Numbered from the stretch's first letter, positions 55,563 through 64,000 are shown. The stretch: 64,000 bases of DNA from Allobosea thiooxidans (GCF_900168195.1 NZ_FUYX01000007.1:124001-188000); one strand, 5' to 3'. Numbers and translations are program-made. The notes: generated from the letters alone by a model not told the origin.

Positions 55563-56975
55563 TCAGTCCTTCGCCAGCACCGAGCCGGGGTTGAAAATCC
55601 CCTGCGGATCGAGCGTCTTCTTGATGCTGCGCATCAGATCGAGCTCGACCGGGTCCTTCACGCCCGGCAGCAGGTCGCGCTTGAGGCGCCCGATGCCGTG
55701 TTCCGCCGAGATCGAGCCCTTGAGCTCGGCGACGATGGCGTGGACCATCTCGTTCATCTTGCTCCAATTGGCGAGGAAGCCGGCCTTGTCGGCGCCTACG
55801 GGCTGGCTGACGTTGAAATGGATGTTGCCGTCGCCGAGATGCCCGAAGGGCACCGGCCGGCAGCCCGGCACCATTGCCTCCACGGCCGCGATGGCGCGGT
55901 TGAGGAATTCGGGCGTGGCGTGGACCGGCACCGAGACGTCGTGCTTGATCGATCCGCCCTCATGGATCTGCACCTCGGAGAGCATCTCGCGCAGCTTCCA
56001 GAAATCGGCGCGCTGGGTCAGCGAGCCGGCGAGCGCCGCATCGGTGACGATGCCCTTCTCCAGCGCCTCGCCGAGGAAGGTCTCGACCGCCTCGTCGAGC
56101 CCGGCCGGCACCTGGGCCGAAACCTCCATCAGCACATACCAGGGCGATGGCCCGGAGAGCGGATCGCGCGCGCCCGCGGCATGGCGCAGGACGAAATCCA
56201 GGCCGACGCGCGGCATCAGCTCGAAGGTGGTCAGCGTGCCGCCGGCCCCGGCCTTGGCGGCGTTGAGCAGCTCGAGCGCCGCTTCCGGGCTCGGCACGGC
56301 GAGGAAGGCGGTGGCGCGCGCCGCCGGCATCGGGAAGAGCTTGAGCACCGCCGCGGTGATGATGCCGAGCGTGCCTTCGGCCCCGATGAAGAGGTTCTTC
56401 AGGTCGTAGCCGGTGTTGTCCTTGCGCAACTGGCGCAGGCCGTTCCAGATGCGCCCGTCGGGCAGCACGACCTCCAGCCCCATGCAGAGGTCGCGGGCAT
56501 TGCCATAGGCGAGCACGGCCGTGCCCCCGGCATTGGTCGAAAGATTGCCGCCGATGGTGCAGGAGCCTTCGGAGGCCAGCGAGAGCGGAAAGAGGCGGCC
56601 AGCCGCCTCGGCCGCATCCTGGGCCCGCTTCAGGGTGACGCCGGCCTCGACGATCATCGTGTCGCCATCGGTGTCGACGGCGCGGATCTTGTCGAGGCGC
56701 TGCAGCGAGAGGACGATCTCCCTGCCCTCGCCGATCGGGATCTGGCCGCCGACCAGGCCGGTATTGCCGCCCTGCGGCACCAGCGCCGTGCGGGTCTCGG
56801 CCGCGAGCTTCACCAGTTCGACCACCTCGGCGACCGTGCCGGGACGAACGATGGCCTGCGCCTTGCCGCGGAAGAGATCCCGCCACTCCTTGAGATAGGG
56901 CACCATCGCGTCGGCATCGGTGACAACGTTCTTCGCACCGACGATGCCGGCGATGCGATCGAGAATTGCGCTCAT
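55563..56975 (-). CDS. FAD-linked dehydrogenase, D-2-hydroxyglutarate / D-lactate type
   Basis: 470 residues of the GlcD/DLD superfamily. The FAD site is VPQGGNTGLVGGQIP; EGSCTIGGNLSTNAGGTAVL and KNLFIGAEGTLGIITAAVL are further flavin contacts. The C domain has the metal-binding VPFGHLGDGNIHFNV and ends with SAEHGIGRLKRD. Close relatives oxidise D-2-hydroxyglutarate or D-lactate, passing electrons to a quinone or ETF. It is a second enzyme of this superfamily beside glcD at 31102, but stands alone with no Fe-S partner. The RNA methyltransferase gene is 15 bases upstream on the same strand. Confidence 0.9.
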   Translation of the reverse strand: MSAILDRIAGIVGAKNVVTDADAMVPYLKEWRDLFRGKAQAIVRPGTVAEVVELVKLAAETRTALVPQGGNTGLVGGQIPIGEGREIVLSLQRLDKIRAVDTDGDTMIVEAGVTLKRAQDAAEAAGRLFPLSLASEGSCTIGGNLSTNAGGTAVLAYGNARDLCMGLEVVLPDGRIWNGLRQLRKDNTGYDLKNLFIGAEGTLGIITAAVLKLFPMPAARATAFLAVPSPEAALELLNAAKAGAGGTLTTFELMPRVGLDFVLRHAAGARDPLSGPSPWYVLMEVSAQVPAGLDEAVETFLGEALEKGIVTDAALAGSLTQRADFWKLREMLSEVQIHEGGSIKHDVSVPVHATPEFLNRAIAAVEAMVPGCRPVPFGHLGDGNIHFNVSQPVGADKAGFLANWSKMNEMVHAIVAELKGSISAEHGIGRLKRDLLPGVKDPVELDLMRSIKKTLDPQGIFNPGSVLAKD

Positions 56976-56990
56976 CCTGAAGCCCTGTCC

Positions 56991-58229
56991 TCAGCCCTTC
57001 CTGCCTCGCCGGAACACGCCGACGAGTTCGACATGAGCGGAATAGCGGAACTGGTCGACAGGCGTCACACCCTCCAGCGCATATCCGCCCGCAACCAGCG
57101 TCGCAGCGTCGCGCGCGAAGCTGCCGGGATCGCAGGAGACATAGATCACGTCCCGGACCTTCGCGGCCGCCAGCCGCTTGACCTGCGCCTCGGCGCCGGC
57201 GCGCGGCGGATCGAGCACCACGACGTCGAAACCGTTGAGCTCATGCTCCAGCAGCGGGCGGCGGAACAGGTCGCGCGTCTCGGTCGCGATCGGCTTCAGA
57301 CCCTGCGTCGCGCCGGCCCCCTTGGCCAAAGCGAGCATCGCCGCCTTGTCGCTCTCGACGGCGAGCACCTGCATGCGCTCGGCCAGCCGGAAGCTGAACG
57401 GGCCGCAGCCGGCAAAAAGATCGGCGACGCGCTTGCCCTTGGGCAGCGCCGCCATGACGAGGCCGGCCAGGGCCTCCTCGCCGGCCGCCGTCGCCTGCAG
57501 GAAGCCGCCCGGGGCCGGCGCGACCAGCGCCTTGCCCATGTGCTGCAGCGGCGGGCGGCGCTCGACGACGACGTCGCCATGAATCGAGAGCCGGGCCAGA
57601 TCGAGCCTTTCGGCCAATGTGGTCAGGGCCAGCCTGAGCTTGTCGCCGAGCGGGCCATGGCCGCGCACATCGACATCGAGCCCAGCCTCGGAGGCGGTCA
57701 CCTGGATGTCGAGCGGCTTGGCGGAGCCGCCGAGCCGGTTCGCCAGCAGCAGCGCCACGGAAGGAGCGCGATCGAGGCCCGGCGCCAGGACCGGGCAGGC
57801 CTCGACGGCGATCAGCTCATGGCTGCGTGCCGCCATGAAGCCGACGACCATCGCCTCGCCCTGGCGGCGGGCATGGAAGGTCACGCGCCGGCGCCCCGCG
57901 CCATGCGCGTCGACGAGATCGGCGACCGGAGCCTCGATGCCGGCGCGGCTCAGCGCCGTGACCATCTGCTGGCGTTTCCATTCCCGGTACAGGCCGGGCG
58001 CCATGTGCTGGGCGGCGCAGCCGCCGCAACGGGTGAAGAGCGGGCAGATCGCGGCGATGCGGGATTGCGACGGCGCGACGATCTCGACGAGCTGGCCGCG
58101 CTCGCCGTCGACCACGGCGCGTACCGTTTCACCTGGCAGCGCATAGGGGATGAAGACGCTGCCGGACGGCGCCTGCGCGATGCCGTCGCCACGCTGGCCA
58201 AGGCGATCGACGGTTAGAATTTCGTTCAT
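56991..58229 (-). CDS. 23S rRNA/tRNA m5U methyltransferase (RlmD/RumA-like)
   Basis: 412 residues. An N-terminal TRAM-like RNA-binding region (DRLGQRGDGIAQAPSGSVFI) and an Fe-S cluster (CPLFTRCGGCAAQH) precede the SAM-dependent domain: DLFAGCGPFSFRLAER (SAM motif), VVVLDPPRAGAE, and the catalytic Cys in VIYVSCDPGSFARD. It methylates C5 of uridine in rRNA (RlmD/RlmC type). ATG 58229 fits the conserved MNEILTVDRLG start. The stop lies 15 bases before the FAD dehydrogenase start, so the two may be co-transcribed; it is divergent from cysK. Confidence 0.93.
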   Translation of the reverse strand: MNEILTVDRLGQRGDGIAQAPSGSVFIPYALPGETVRAVVDGERGQLVEIVAPSQSRIAAICPLFTRCGGCAAQHMAPGLYREWKRQQMVTALSRAGIEAPVADLVDAHGAGRRRVTFHARRQGEAMVVGFMAARSHELIAVEACPVLAPGLDRAPSVALLLANRLGGSAKPLDIQVTASEAGLDVDVRGHGPLGDKLRLALTTLAERLDLARLSIHGDVVVERRPPLQHMGKALVAPAPGGFLQATAAGEEALAGLVMAALPKGKRVADLFAGCGPFSFRLAERMQVLAVESDKAAMLALAKGAGATQGLKPIATETRDLFRRPLLEHELNGFDVVVLDPPRAGAEAQVKRLAAAKVRDVIYVSCDPGSFARDAATLVAGGYALEGVTPVDQFRYSAHVELVGVFRRGRKG

Positions 58230-58370
58230 GGCGAGCCGTGGAGAAGGATTTTCTCCCGACGGCGACTTGGCGACTGGCATTGTTCCGAACTCGGGGCGTG
58301 CCGCCCGCTCGCTGATGACCTGGATAAGGCTTTCGCCTATCAGGTCAGGGACGAATTGGGAAATCCGGCC

Positions 58371-59435
58371 ATGACCATCCGCGCAAAGATCGACATGAAG
58401 GACGGCGTCATCGAAGCCATCGGCAACACCCCGCTCATCAAGCTGCAAAGCGCCTCGGACGAAACCGGCTGCACCATCCTCGGCAAGGCCGAGTTCATGA
58501 ACCCCGGACAGTCGGTGAAGGACCGCGCCGCGCTGGCGATCATCCGCGACGCCGAGGCGAAGGGGCAGCTCAGGCCGGGCGGCGTCATCGTCGAGGGCAC
58601 GGCGGGCAATACCGGCATCGGCATCGCGCTCGTCGGCAACGCGCTGGGCTATCGCTCGGTCATCGTCATCCCGGAGACGCAGAGCCAGGAAAAGAAGGAC
58701 ATGCTGCGGCTCGCCGGCGCGACGCTGGTCGAGGTGCCGGCAGCGCCCTACGCCAATCCGAACAACTATGTGAAGGTCTCCGGCCGCCTGGCCGAAGAGC
58801 TGGCGAAGAGCGAGCCCAACGGTGCGATCTGGGCGAACCAGTTCGACAACATCGCCAACCGGCAGGGTCATCTCGAGACTACCGGCCCGGAGATCTGGGA
58901 GCAGACGGCGGGCAAGGTCGACGGCTTCATCTGCGCGGTCGGCTCCGGCGGAACGCTCGCCGGCGTCGGCATGGCGCTGAAGGCGCGCAACCCCAAGGTG
59001 ACGATCGGCCTGGCCGACCCGATGGGCGCGGCGCTCTATTCCTACTACACCAGCGGCGTGCTCAAGGCCGAGGGATCCTCGATCACCGAGGGCATCGGCC
59101 AGGGCCGGATCACCGCCAATCTGGAGGACGCGCCGATCGACGTCGCCTTCCAGATCCCGGATGCGGAAGCGGTGCAGATCGTCTTCGACCTGCTTGAGCA
59201 GGAGGGGCTGTGCCTCGGCGGTTCCTCCGGCATCAACGTCGCCGGCGCGATCCGGCTGGCGAAGCAGATGGGCCCGGGCCACACCATCGTGACGGTGCTG
59301 TGCGACTACGGCACGCGCTACCAGTCGAAGCTATTCAACCCGGATTTCCTGCGCTCGAAGAACCTGCCGGTTCCCGGCTGGCTGGAGCGCGACGGCTCGG
59401 CTCTGAAGCAGGTCGTCAGCCAAGTGATGGCCTGA
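58371..59435 (+). CDS. cysK: Cysteine synthase A (O-acetylserine sulfhydrylase)
   Basis: 354 residues, fold-type II PLP enzyme. The PLP Lys is in NPGQSVKDRAAL; EGTAGNTGIGIAL binds substrate, and GSGGTLAGVGMALKA the cofactor phosphate. It makes cysteine from O-acetylserine and sulfide. The product begins MTIRAKIDMKDGVIEAIGNTP-like; ATG 58371 is preferred to TTG 58356. It is somewhat longer than E. coli CysK because of a C-terminal extension (LFNPDFLRSKNLPVPGWLER) seen in alphaproteobacterial forms. Convergent with the symporter gene; a strong hairpin lies between. Confidence 0.93.
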   Translation: MTIRAKIDMKDGVIEAIGNTPLIKLQSASDETGCTILGKAEFMNPGQSVKDRAALAIIRDAEAKGQLRPGGVIVEGTAGNTGIGIALVGNALGYRSVIVIPETQSQEKKDMLRLAGATLVEVPAAPYANPNNYVKVSGRLAEELAKSEPNGAIWANQFDNIANRQGHLETTGPEIWEQTAGKVDGFICAVGSGGTLAGVGMALKARNPKVTIGLADPMGAALYSYYTSGVLKAEGSSITEGIGQGRITANLEDAPIDVAFQIPDAEAVQIVFDLLEQEGLCLGGSSGINVAGAIRLAKQMGPGHTIVTVLCDYGTRYQSKLFNPDFLRSKNLPVPGWLERDGSALKQVVSQVMA

Positions 59436-59464
59436 GACAGGCCCCATAACCCTGTTTCCAGCTC

Positions 59465-59555
59465 GTCATGCTCGCCCTTGTGGCGAGCATCCACGTCTTG
59501 AACACAGCCTTCGATCAGCGAAGACGTGGATGGCCGGGACAAGCCCGACCATGAC
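59465..59555. repeat. 91-bp palindromic element, copy 3
   Basis: Identical left 28 bases to the copies at 52232 and 54006. The inner arms CCACGTCTT and AAGACGTGG also pair perfectly here. The right hairpin is ATGGCCGGG/CCCGACCAT with one wobble. It lies 30 bases after the cysK stop. Confidence 0.92.
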
Positions 59556-59578
59556 GGCGAATGTCATGTTCATGGATA

Positions 59579-59607
59579 CCGGGCCCGCCGCTTCGCGGCG
59601 GGCCCGG
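59579..59607. terminator. 13-bp stem hairpin between convergent genes
   Basis: CCGGGCCCGCCGC and GCGGCGGGCCCGG pair perfectly around a TTC loop. There is no T-run on either strand. It is the core of a unit that begins GTCATGTTCATG (59563) and ends GGCATGAC (59614), a sibling of that at 52330. A bidirectional barrier role between cysK and the symporter gene is likely. Confidence 0.65.
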
Positions 59608-59633
59608 GCATGACGGCGTGTCGCCCCTTGCCT

Positions 59634-61001
59634 TCACGCCGCGCGCGGCGTCGCGTCGATCGCCTCGATATCGCCGGCGCGGTCGTACTGCGCCTGATCG
59701 AGGATGCCCTGCCGCTTGGCGACGAGGGTCGGCACCAGCGCCTGGCCGGCGACGTTCACCGCGGTGCGGCCCATGTCGAGGATCGGGTCGATGGCGAGCA
59801 GCAGGCCGACACCGGCCAGCGGCAGCCCCAGCGTCGACAATGTCAGCGTCAGCATCACCGTCGCACCGGTCAGGCCCGCGGTCGCGGCCGAGCCGATGAC
59901 CGAGACGAAGACGATCAGCACATATTCCTGGATGCCGAGCGGGACGCCGTAGAACTGCGCGACGAAGATCGCCGAGATCGCCGGATAGATCGCGGCACAG
60001 CCATCCATCTTCGTGGTGGCGCCGAGCGGCACGGCGAAGGCAGCGTATTCGCGTGGCACGCCGAGGCTCTTCTCGGTCACCGCCTCGGTCACTGGCAAGG
60101 TTCCGATCGAGGAGCGCGAGACGAAGGCGAGCTGGATCGCCGGCCAGGCGCCGGCGAAGAAGCGCGCCGGCGACAGCCCGTGCAGCACGAGCAGCGCGGG
60201 ATAGACCGCGAGCAGCACGATGGCGAGGCCGAGATAAACGGCGATCGCGTACCAGGAGAGCTGCTCCAGGGTCTGCCAGCCATACTGCGCCACGGCGTTG
60301 CCGAGCAGGCCGATGGTGCCGATCGGCGTCAGCCGGATCACCCACCACAGGATCTTGCGGACGATCGCCAGCAACGACTCGTTGAAGGCCAGGAAGGTGC
60401 TGGCGCGCTCGCCGACCTTCAGCGCCGCGACGCCGACGACGATCGAGATGACCAGCAGCTGCAGCACATTGAAGCCGAGCCTGGTGGTCGCCGCCCCGCC
60501 ATCGATCCGCGTGGTCGCCTGCAGGCCGAACACGTTGGCGGGAACGAGCCCCTTCAGGAAATCGAGCCAGGAGCCGACCGTGCCGGGCGCCTTGGCGCTG
60601 GCGGCGGCCACGCCCGCATTGATCCCGGGCTGGATCAGCAGACCGAGCGCGATGCCGATCAGCACCGCGACGAAGGCGGTGACGGCGAACCAGAGCAGGG
60701 TCTGCCAGACCAGCGCCGCCGCATTCGAGAGCTGCCTGAGATTGCTGATCGAGGCGACGATCGCGGTGAAGATCAGCGGCGGCACCAGTGCCTGCAGCAG
60801 CTGCACGAAGATCGAGCCGGTCGTCGCGAGCGTGGTCGTCAGCCAGTTGGGCTGACCCGGCGCGACCGGGCCCATGTTCCGCGCGACCCAGCCGAGCACG
60901 AGGCCGATCACCATCGCCGCCAGAACCTGGAAGCCGAAGCTGGAATAGAACGGTTTAGCACCGGCGCCAGCAGCGCCGGCCCGGGGTATCGATGTGGTCA
61001 T
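59634..61001 (-). CDS. Dicarboxylate/amino acid:cation symporter (DAACS family)
   Basis: 455 residues. The family's ion- and substrate-binding region is visible: SRSSIGTLPVTEAVTEKSL (the SSSxGTLP hairpin), VPLGATTKMDGCAAIYPAIS (NMDG-like motif, here KMDG) and ILDMGRTAVNVAGQALVP. It takes up C4-dicarboxylates, glutamate or serine/threonine with H+ or Na+ at the inner membrane. ATG 61001 is chosen over an upstream start at 61118 that would add a polar segment. A sigma70-like promoter lies 47 bases upstream. Convergent with cysK. Confidence 0.92.
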   Translation of the reverse strand: MTTSIPRAGAAGAGAKPFYSSFGFQVLAAMVIGLVLGWVARNMGPVAPGQPNWLTTTLATTGSIFVQLLQALVPPLIFTAIVASISNLRQLSNAAALVWQTLLWFAVTAFVAVLIGIALGLLIQPGINAGVAAASAKAPGTVGSWLDFLKGLVPANVFGLQATTRIDGGAATTRLGFNVLQLLVISIVVGVAALKVGERASTFLAFNESLLAIVRKILWWVIRLTPIGTIGLLGNAVAQYGWQTLEQLSWYAIAVYLGLAIVLLAVYPALLVLHGLSPARFFAGAWPAIQLAFVSRSSIGTLPVTEAVTEKSLGVPREYAAFAVPLGATTKMDGCAAIYPAISAIFVAQFYGVPLGIQEYVLIVFVSVIGSAATAGLTGATVMLTLTLSTLGLPLAGVGLLLAIDPILDMGRTAVNVAGQALVPTLVAKRQGILDQAQYDRAGDIEAIDATPRAA

Positions 61002-61047
61002 GACAGGATCTCGTCGATCGCCGCAAGCGGCTGAATTTATGAGCTTA

Positions 61048-61075
61048 TATATACGGTCCGGGTCCGCTTCCGCAA
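61048..61075 (-). promoter_or_regulatory. Candidate promoter of the symporter gene
   Basis: On the minus strand TTGCGG (61075-61070) and TATATA (61053-61048) are 16 bases apart. The -10 lies in a conspicuous AT-rich patch (61034-61053) about 47 bases upstream of the symporter start. Confidence 0.5.
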
Positions 61076-61280
61076 AAGCCGATACTTCCGTTTTGCGCGG
61101 CGCCTGCGAGAAGAACATGCTGCCGATGGGCGGAATGGGAGAAGATCGATCCCATCACGGCGAAGATCGAGGCTTTCCGGATCATCCCGCGAGACGCCGC
61201 CTTGTCGCAAAGAGGATTTCCTCCGAGACGGAACAGTTCTAGCCTGTCGACCGTGATCCCACGGCCGACGAGGTGATCGC

Positions 61281-62339
61281 ATGGCAGTCTCGCGCGTCAG
61301 GGTCGCCGCCAAGGCAATACCGGAACCGCTCCCGAGCGATCCTCCGGGCGAAAAGGGCCATCTTCATGCCGCCGGCGTCGTCGCGGCGGGCGTCTATGCC
61401 CATGGCGTGCGCGTCGCCGACATCCCGGTCGAAGAGGCCGGCGACTGGTCCCGCAAGGACGATCATGTCGTCTGGATCGGGCTGTTCGAGCCGGATTCCT
61501 CCCTGCTCAAATGCGTGCAGCAGCAGTTCAACCTGCATCCGCTCGCGGTCGAGGACGCGACCAACGCCCATCAGCGCCCCAAGCTCGAGCAATATGGCGA
61601 CGCGCTGTTCGTGGTGGCGCGCACCGCGCAGCTGAGCGAGGGGCGCATCACCTTCGGCGAGACGCATATCTTCGTCGGGCGCGGCTATATCGTCAGCGTG
61701 CGGCACGGCGCCTCGACCTCGTACACATCGGTCCGGCAGCATTGGGAGACATGCCCGACCTCGCTGGCGAAGGGCGAGGACTTCATCCTCTACGCGATCC
61801 TCGATTTCATCGTCGACAACTACATGCCGGTGCTCGAGGCGATCCATGACGAGGTCGAGGAGATCGAGGACAAGGTCCTCGCCAGGCCGATGGCGCATGC
61901 CGATATCGAGCGGCTCTACATGCTCAGGCGCGACCTGCTGCGGCTGCGCAATGCCATCGCGCCGCTGGTGGATGTCTGCCAGCGGCTGACCAACGGCAAC
62001 GTGCCGCAGGTGCGCCCGACGCTCGCGCCGATGTTCCGCGACGTGACAGACCATGTCCGCACCGTGCAGGAGAAGATCGACAGCCTGCGCGAGGTGCTGG
62101 CCTTCGCCTTCGAGGCGAGCCTGCTCGTCGGCCAGAGCCAGGAGAACGCGATCACCAAGCGCCTGGCGTCCTGGGCCGCCATCCTGGCCGTCCCGACCGC
62201 GGTCGCCGGCATCTACGGCATGAATTTCGAGAACATGCCGGAGCTCAAGACCCATTACGGGTATTTTGCCGTGCTGGCAGTCATCGGCGCCTCCTGCGCC
62301 GTGCTCTACTGGCGCTTCAAGCGCAATGGCTGGCTTTAA
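61281..62339 (+). CDS. corA: CorA-type magnesium/cobalt transporter
   Basis: 352 residues. A large N-terminal cytoplasmic alpha/beta domain, a long stalk helix (residues about 200-290, DIERLYMLRRDLLRLRNAIA) and two C-terminal membrane helices with the YGMNFENMPE signature between them, the GMN selectivity motif. It conducts Mg2+ (or Co2+/Ni2+) as a pentamer. The ATG has GAGG about 7 bases upstream. It is divergent from the symporter gene; an intergenic palindrome follows its stop. The sequence FKRNGWL at the C-terminus is the usual positively charged tail. Confidence 0.95.
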   Translation: MAVSRVRVAAKAIPEPLPSDPPGEKGHLHAAGVVAAGVYAHGVRVADIPVEEAGDWSRKDDHVVWIGLFEPDSSLLKCVQQQFNLHPLAVEDATNAHQRPKLEQYGDALFVVARTAQLSEGRITFGETHIFVGRGYIVSVRHGASTSYTSVRQHWETCPTSLAKGEDFILYAILDFIVDNYMPVLEAIHDEVEEIEDKVLARPMAHADIERLYMLRRDLLRLRNAIAPLVDVCQRLTNGNVPQVRPTLAPMFRDVTDHVRTVQEKIDSLREVLAFAFEASLLVGQSQENAITKRLASWAAILAVPTAVAGIYGMNFENMPELKTHYGYFAVLAVIGASCAVLYWRFKRNGWL

Positions 62340-62358
62340 GGCTCCGAGCAGGCGGATC

Positions 62359-62454
62359 GTCATTGCGAGCGAAGCGAAGCAATCCAGGGGGATTGGGTTC
62401 TGCGCCTCCTCCAGTCTCCCTGAATTGCTTCGTCGCTTCGCTCCTCGCGATGAC
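62359..62454. repeat. Palindromic intergenic element, GTCATTGCGAG family
   Basis: 96 bases beginning GTCATTGCGAGCGAAGCG and ending CGCGATGAC, with GCGAAGCAAT and ATTGCTTCGTCGC as inner arms. Same family as 19965-20052. It fills the gap between the converging corA and SLC13 permease genes. Confidence 0.85.
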
Positions 62455-62483
62455 GGCGAGCTCACAGCGAACGGAATACCCGC

Positions 62484-64000
62484 TCACTTCAGCGGCCAGA
62501 CCAGCAGGATCATCGGCACGGCGAGCAGGATGACGATGAGGGAAAGCGGCGCACCGAGCCGCGCATAATCGCTGAAGCGGTAGCCGCCCGGGCCCATCAC
62601 CAGCGTGTTGCACTGATGCCCGATCGGCGTGAGGAAGTCGCAGGCCGCGCCGATGGCGACGGCCATCAGGAAAGCGTCGGGATCGTAGCCGAGATTCCTG
62701 GCGAAGCCCGCGCCGATCGGCGCCATCACCAGCACGGTCGCGGCATTGTTGAGGAACGGCGTCACCGCCATCGCGGCCACCAGCATCAGCGCGACCGCAG
62801 CCCAGCCCGGCAGGCCGCCGCCGATCATGGCGAGCCAGGAGGCGAAGAGATCGGTGGTGCCGGTGGTGCGCAGCGAGTCGCTGACCGGGATCAGCGCCGC
62901 CAGCATCAGCAGGATCGGCGCATCGATGCTCTGATAGGCCTCGCGCAGCGGCAGGCAACGCAGCGCGATCAGCAGCACCGCCGCCGCGAAGAACACGAGC
63001 GGCACAGGGGCCAGACCCGCCGCCAGCGCGACGATCGCCGCCAGCGTGATCGTCATCGTCAGGACGACGCGGCGTGTCGAGCCCAGCGGCACCAGCCGGT
63101 CGGCCAGCGGCAGCAAGCCCATCTCCGGGAGCTTCTCCGGGAGCAGCTTCTCGTCGCCCTGGATCACCACGATGTCGCCGGCCCGCAGCCGGATGTCGCG
63201 CAGGCGCTGGGTGAAGCGCTCGCCGGAACGGCTGATCGCGATCATGTTGACGCCGAAGCGGCTATGCAGCGCCAGGTCGCCGGCCGACTGGCCGATCAGC
63301 GCCGAATCCGGGCCGATGATCGCCTCCGCGATCCGGTCCGGGTCGAGCGCGTCCTGCTTCTCCGTCGGCCGGTCCTTGCCGATCAGATCGAGCCGACCTT
63401 CGGCGACGACGCGCTCCAGCACCGAGGCATCACCGCGCAGCAGGAGGATATCCCCTGCCCTCAGGCCCGCATCCGGCAGCGGGGCCTGCACGCGCCGCTC
63501 GTTGCGCAGGATCGTCACGATCTCGGCGCCGCCGCCGATCGCCTTGAGGTCCGCCACGGTCTTGCCGGCGAGCGGGGACTTCTCGCCGAGCCTCGCCTCG
63601 GTCAGGTAGTCCTTGATGTCGATCGCCTGCTCGAGCGAGACCGCTCCGCGGCGGTTGCGCGGCAGCAGGCGATAGCCGAGGCTGAGGAAGGCGCAGCCCG
63701 CCAGCGCCACGACGATGCCGACGGGGGCGAAATCGAACATGCGGAAGGGCTCGCCGCCGAGCTCCTGGCGCACGCGCGAGACGATGACGTTCGGCGAGGT
63801 GCCAACCAGCGTGACGATGCCGCCGAGCAGCGAGGCGAAGGCCATCGGCATCAGGAAGACGGAAGGCGATTTCCCGTCCTTGCGCGCGAGCTGGTAGGCG
63901 ATGGGCAGCATCATCGCCAGCGCGCCGATGTTCTTGATGATCGCCGACATGATGGCGACGGCGAAGACGAGCAGCGGCACCTCGAGCTGGGTCGAGGACA
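62484..64000 (-). CDS. SLC13/DASS-family permease with two TrkA-C domains (partial)
   Basis: 505 codons visible; the N-terminal helices lie beyond the right edge. First comes a membrane region with AIIKNIGALAMMLPIAYQLA and the Asn/Thr motif VTLVGTSPNVIVSRVR, then a cytoplasmic part with two RCK-C (TrkA-C) domains (AGLRAGDILLLRGDASVLER; IRLRAGDIVVIQGDEKLLPE), then a second membrane half with VTPFLNNAATVLVMAPIGAG. This is the domain order of SLC13/DASS permeases of the SAC1/YbhI type that take up sulfate or dicarboxylates, possibly gated by ligand at the TrkA-C domains. Convergent with corA. Confidence 0.9.
   Translation of the reverse strand, partial: SSTQLEVPLLVFAVAIMSAIIKNIGALAMMLPIAYQLARKDGKSPSVFLMPMAFASLLGGIVTLVGTSPNVIVSRVRQELGGEPFRMFDFAPVGIVVALAGCAFLSLGYRLLPRNRRGAVSLEQAIDIKDYLTEARLGEKSPLAGKTVADLKAIGGGAEIVTILRNERRVQAPLPDAGLRAGDILLLRGDASVLERVVAEGRLDLIGKDRPTEKQDALDPDRIAEAIIGPDSALIGQSAGDLALHSRFGVNMIAISRSGERFTQRLRDIRLRAGDIVVIQGDEKLLPEKLPEMGLLPLADRLVPLGSTRRVVLTMTITLAAIVALAAGLAPVPLVFFAAAVLLIALRCLPLREAYQSIDAPILLMLAALIPVSDSLRTTGTTDLFASWLAMIGGGLPGWAAVALMLVAAMAVTPFLNNAATVLVMAPIGAGFARNLGYDPDAFLMAVAIGAACDFLTPIGHQCNTLVMGPGGYRFSDYARLGAPLSLIVILLAVPMILLVWPLK

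Noticed and set aside
56991..59282. A 763-codon minus-strand fusion of the RNA methyltransferase with sequence antisense to cysK
   Set aside because: The methyltransferase has its own conserved start at 58229, and the extension is antisense to an intact cysK.
61002..61280. Possible tRNA or small RNA in the AT-rich symporter-corA gap
   Set aside because: No cloverleaf or terminator could be found; the AT-rich patch is better explained as a promoter.

Overview
The window is a strongly GC-rich, gene-dense chromosomal segment. Gene order and content point to an alphaproteobacterium of the order Hyphomicrobiales (Bosea-like or a relative). The signs are: hisS-hisZ-hisG in a row, glcD-glcE-DUF2585-glcF, xseB followed by dxs and tlyA, a CIRCE-controlled groESL operon, many solute-binding-protein transporters, and many dispersed intergenic palindromes. 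The genus is inference. No rRNA, tRNA, prophage, CRISPR array or classical insertion sequence was seen.

Layout. 1-7132 (minus strand): a catabolic cluster with a nitrilase-fold N-carbamoyl-D-amino-acid-hydrolase-like enzyme (cut by the left edge), a dipeptide-type ABC importer (binding protein and two permeases, no ATPases in view), an amidase and an M20-type N-carbamoyl-L-amino-acid/allantoate hydrolase. 7279-15169: MATE pump, two YkuD L,D-transpeptidases, a DUF2076 protein, a polysaccharide flippase, a drug/metabolite transporter, a thioesterase and a MarR regulator. 15267-17498: groES-groEL with CIRCE, an odd duplicated groEL 3' end and a terminator. 17595-22923: two orphan periplasmic binding proteins, an SbmA/YddA-like ABC protein and a META-domain protein. 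23058-27288: hisG-hisZ-hisS, split by a small GIY-YIG nuclease element. 27492-33576: glycolate oxidase genes glcD, glcE, glcF with a DUF2585 membrane gene between them, a second GIY-YIG element between glcD and glcE, and a divergent LysR regulator. 33637-41337: SMP-30 lactonase, AbrB-type membrane protein, aminotransferase, mscL, and a 1190-residue transporter-like hybrid histidine kinase. 41478-50517: thioesterase, tyrosine phosphatase, Lrp regulator, xseB, LysR plus quinone-reductase-like gene, pirin, dxs, tlyA, an unknown gene and a SRAP DNA-crosslink protein. 50567-64000: gamma-glutamyltransferase, an SsuABC/TauABC-type importer, an FAD dehydrogenase of the D-2-hydroxyglutarate/D-lactate type, an RNA m5U methyltransferase, cysK, a dicarboxylate symporter, corA and a truncated SLC13 permease.

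The most unusual signal is a set of short, structured, dispersed elements. Two small GIY-YIG nuclease genes (25319-25636 and 30758-31042) are each enclosed by near-perfect terminal inverted repeats that begin GTCAT and fold into hairpins. Both sit a few bases after a stop codon inside an operon, in the operon's direction. Three gene-less elements of exactly 91 bp (52232, 54006, 59465) have ends of the same design as the first element, with paired compensatory base changes in the hairpin stems. A second family (5771, 41361, 43321, 48355, 55403) keeps a constant frame but has a different, self-complementary inner stem in each of nine half-units. This resembles the REP/BIME-RAYT arrangement of gammaproteobacteria, but with a GIY-YIG nuclease as the candidate mobilising enzyme. 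That functional link is inference.
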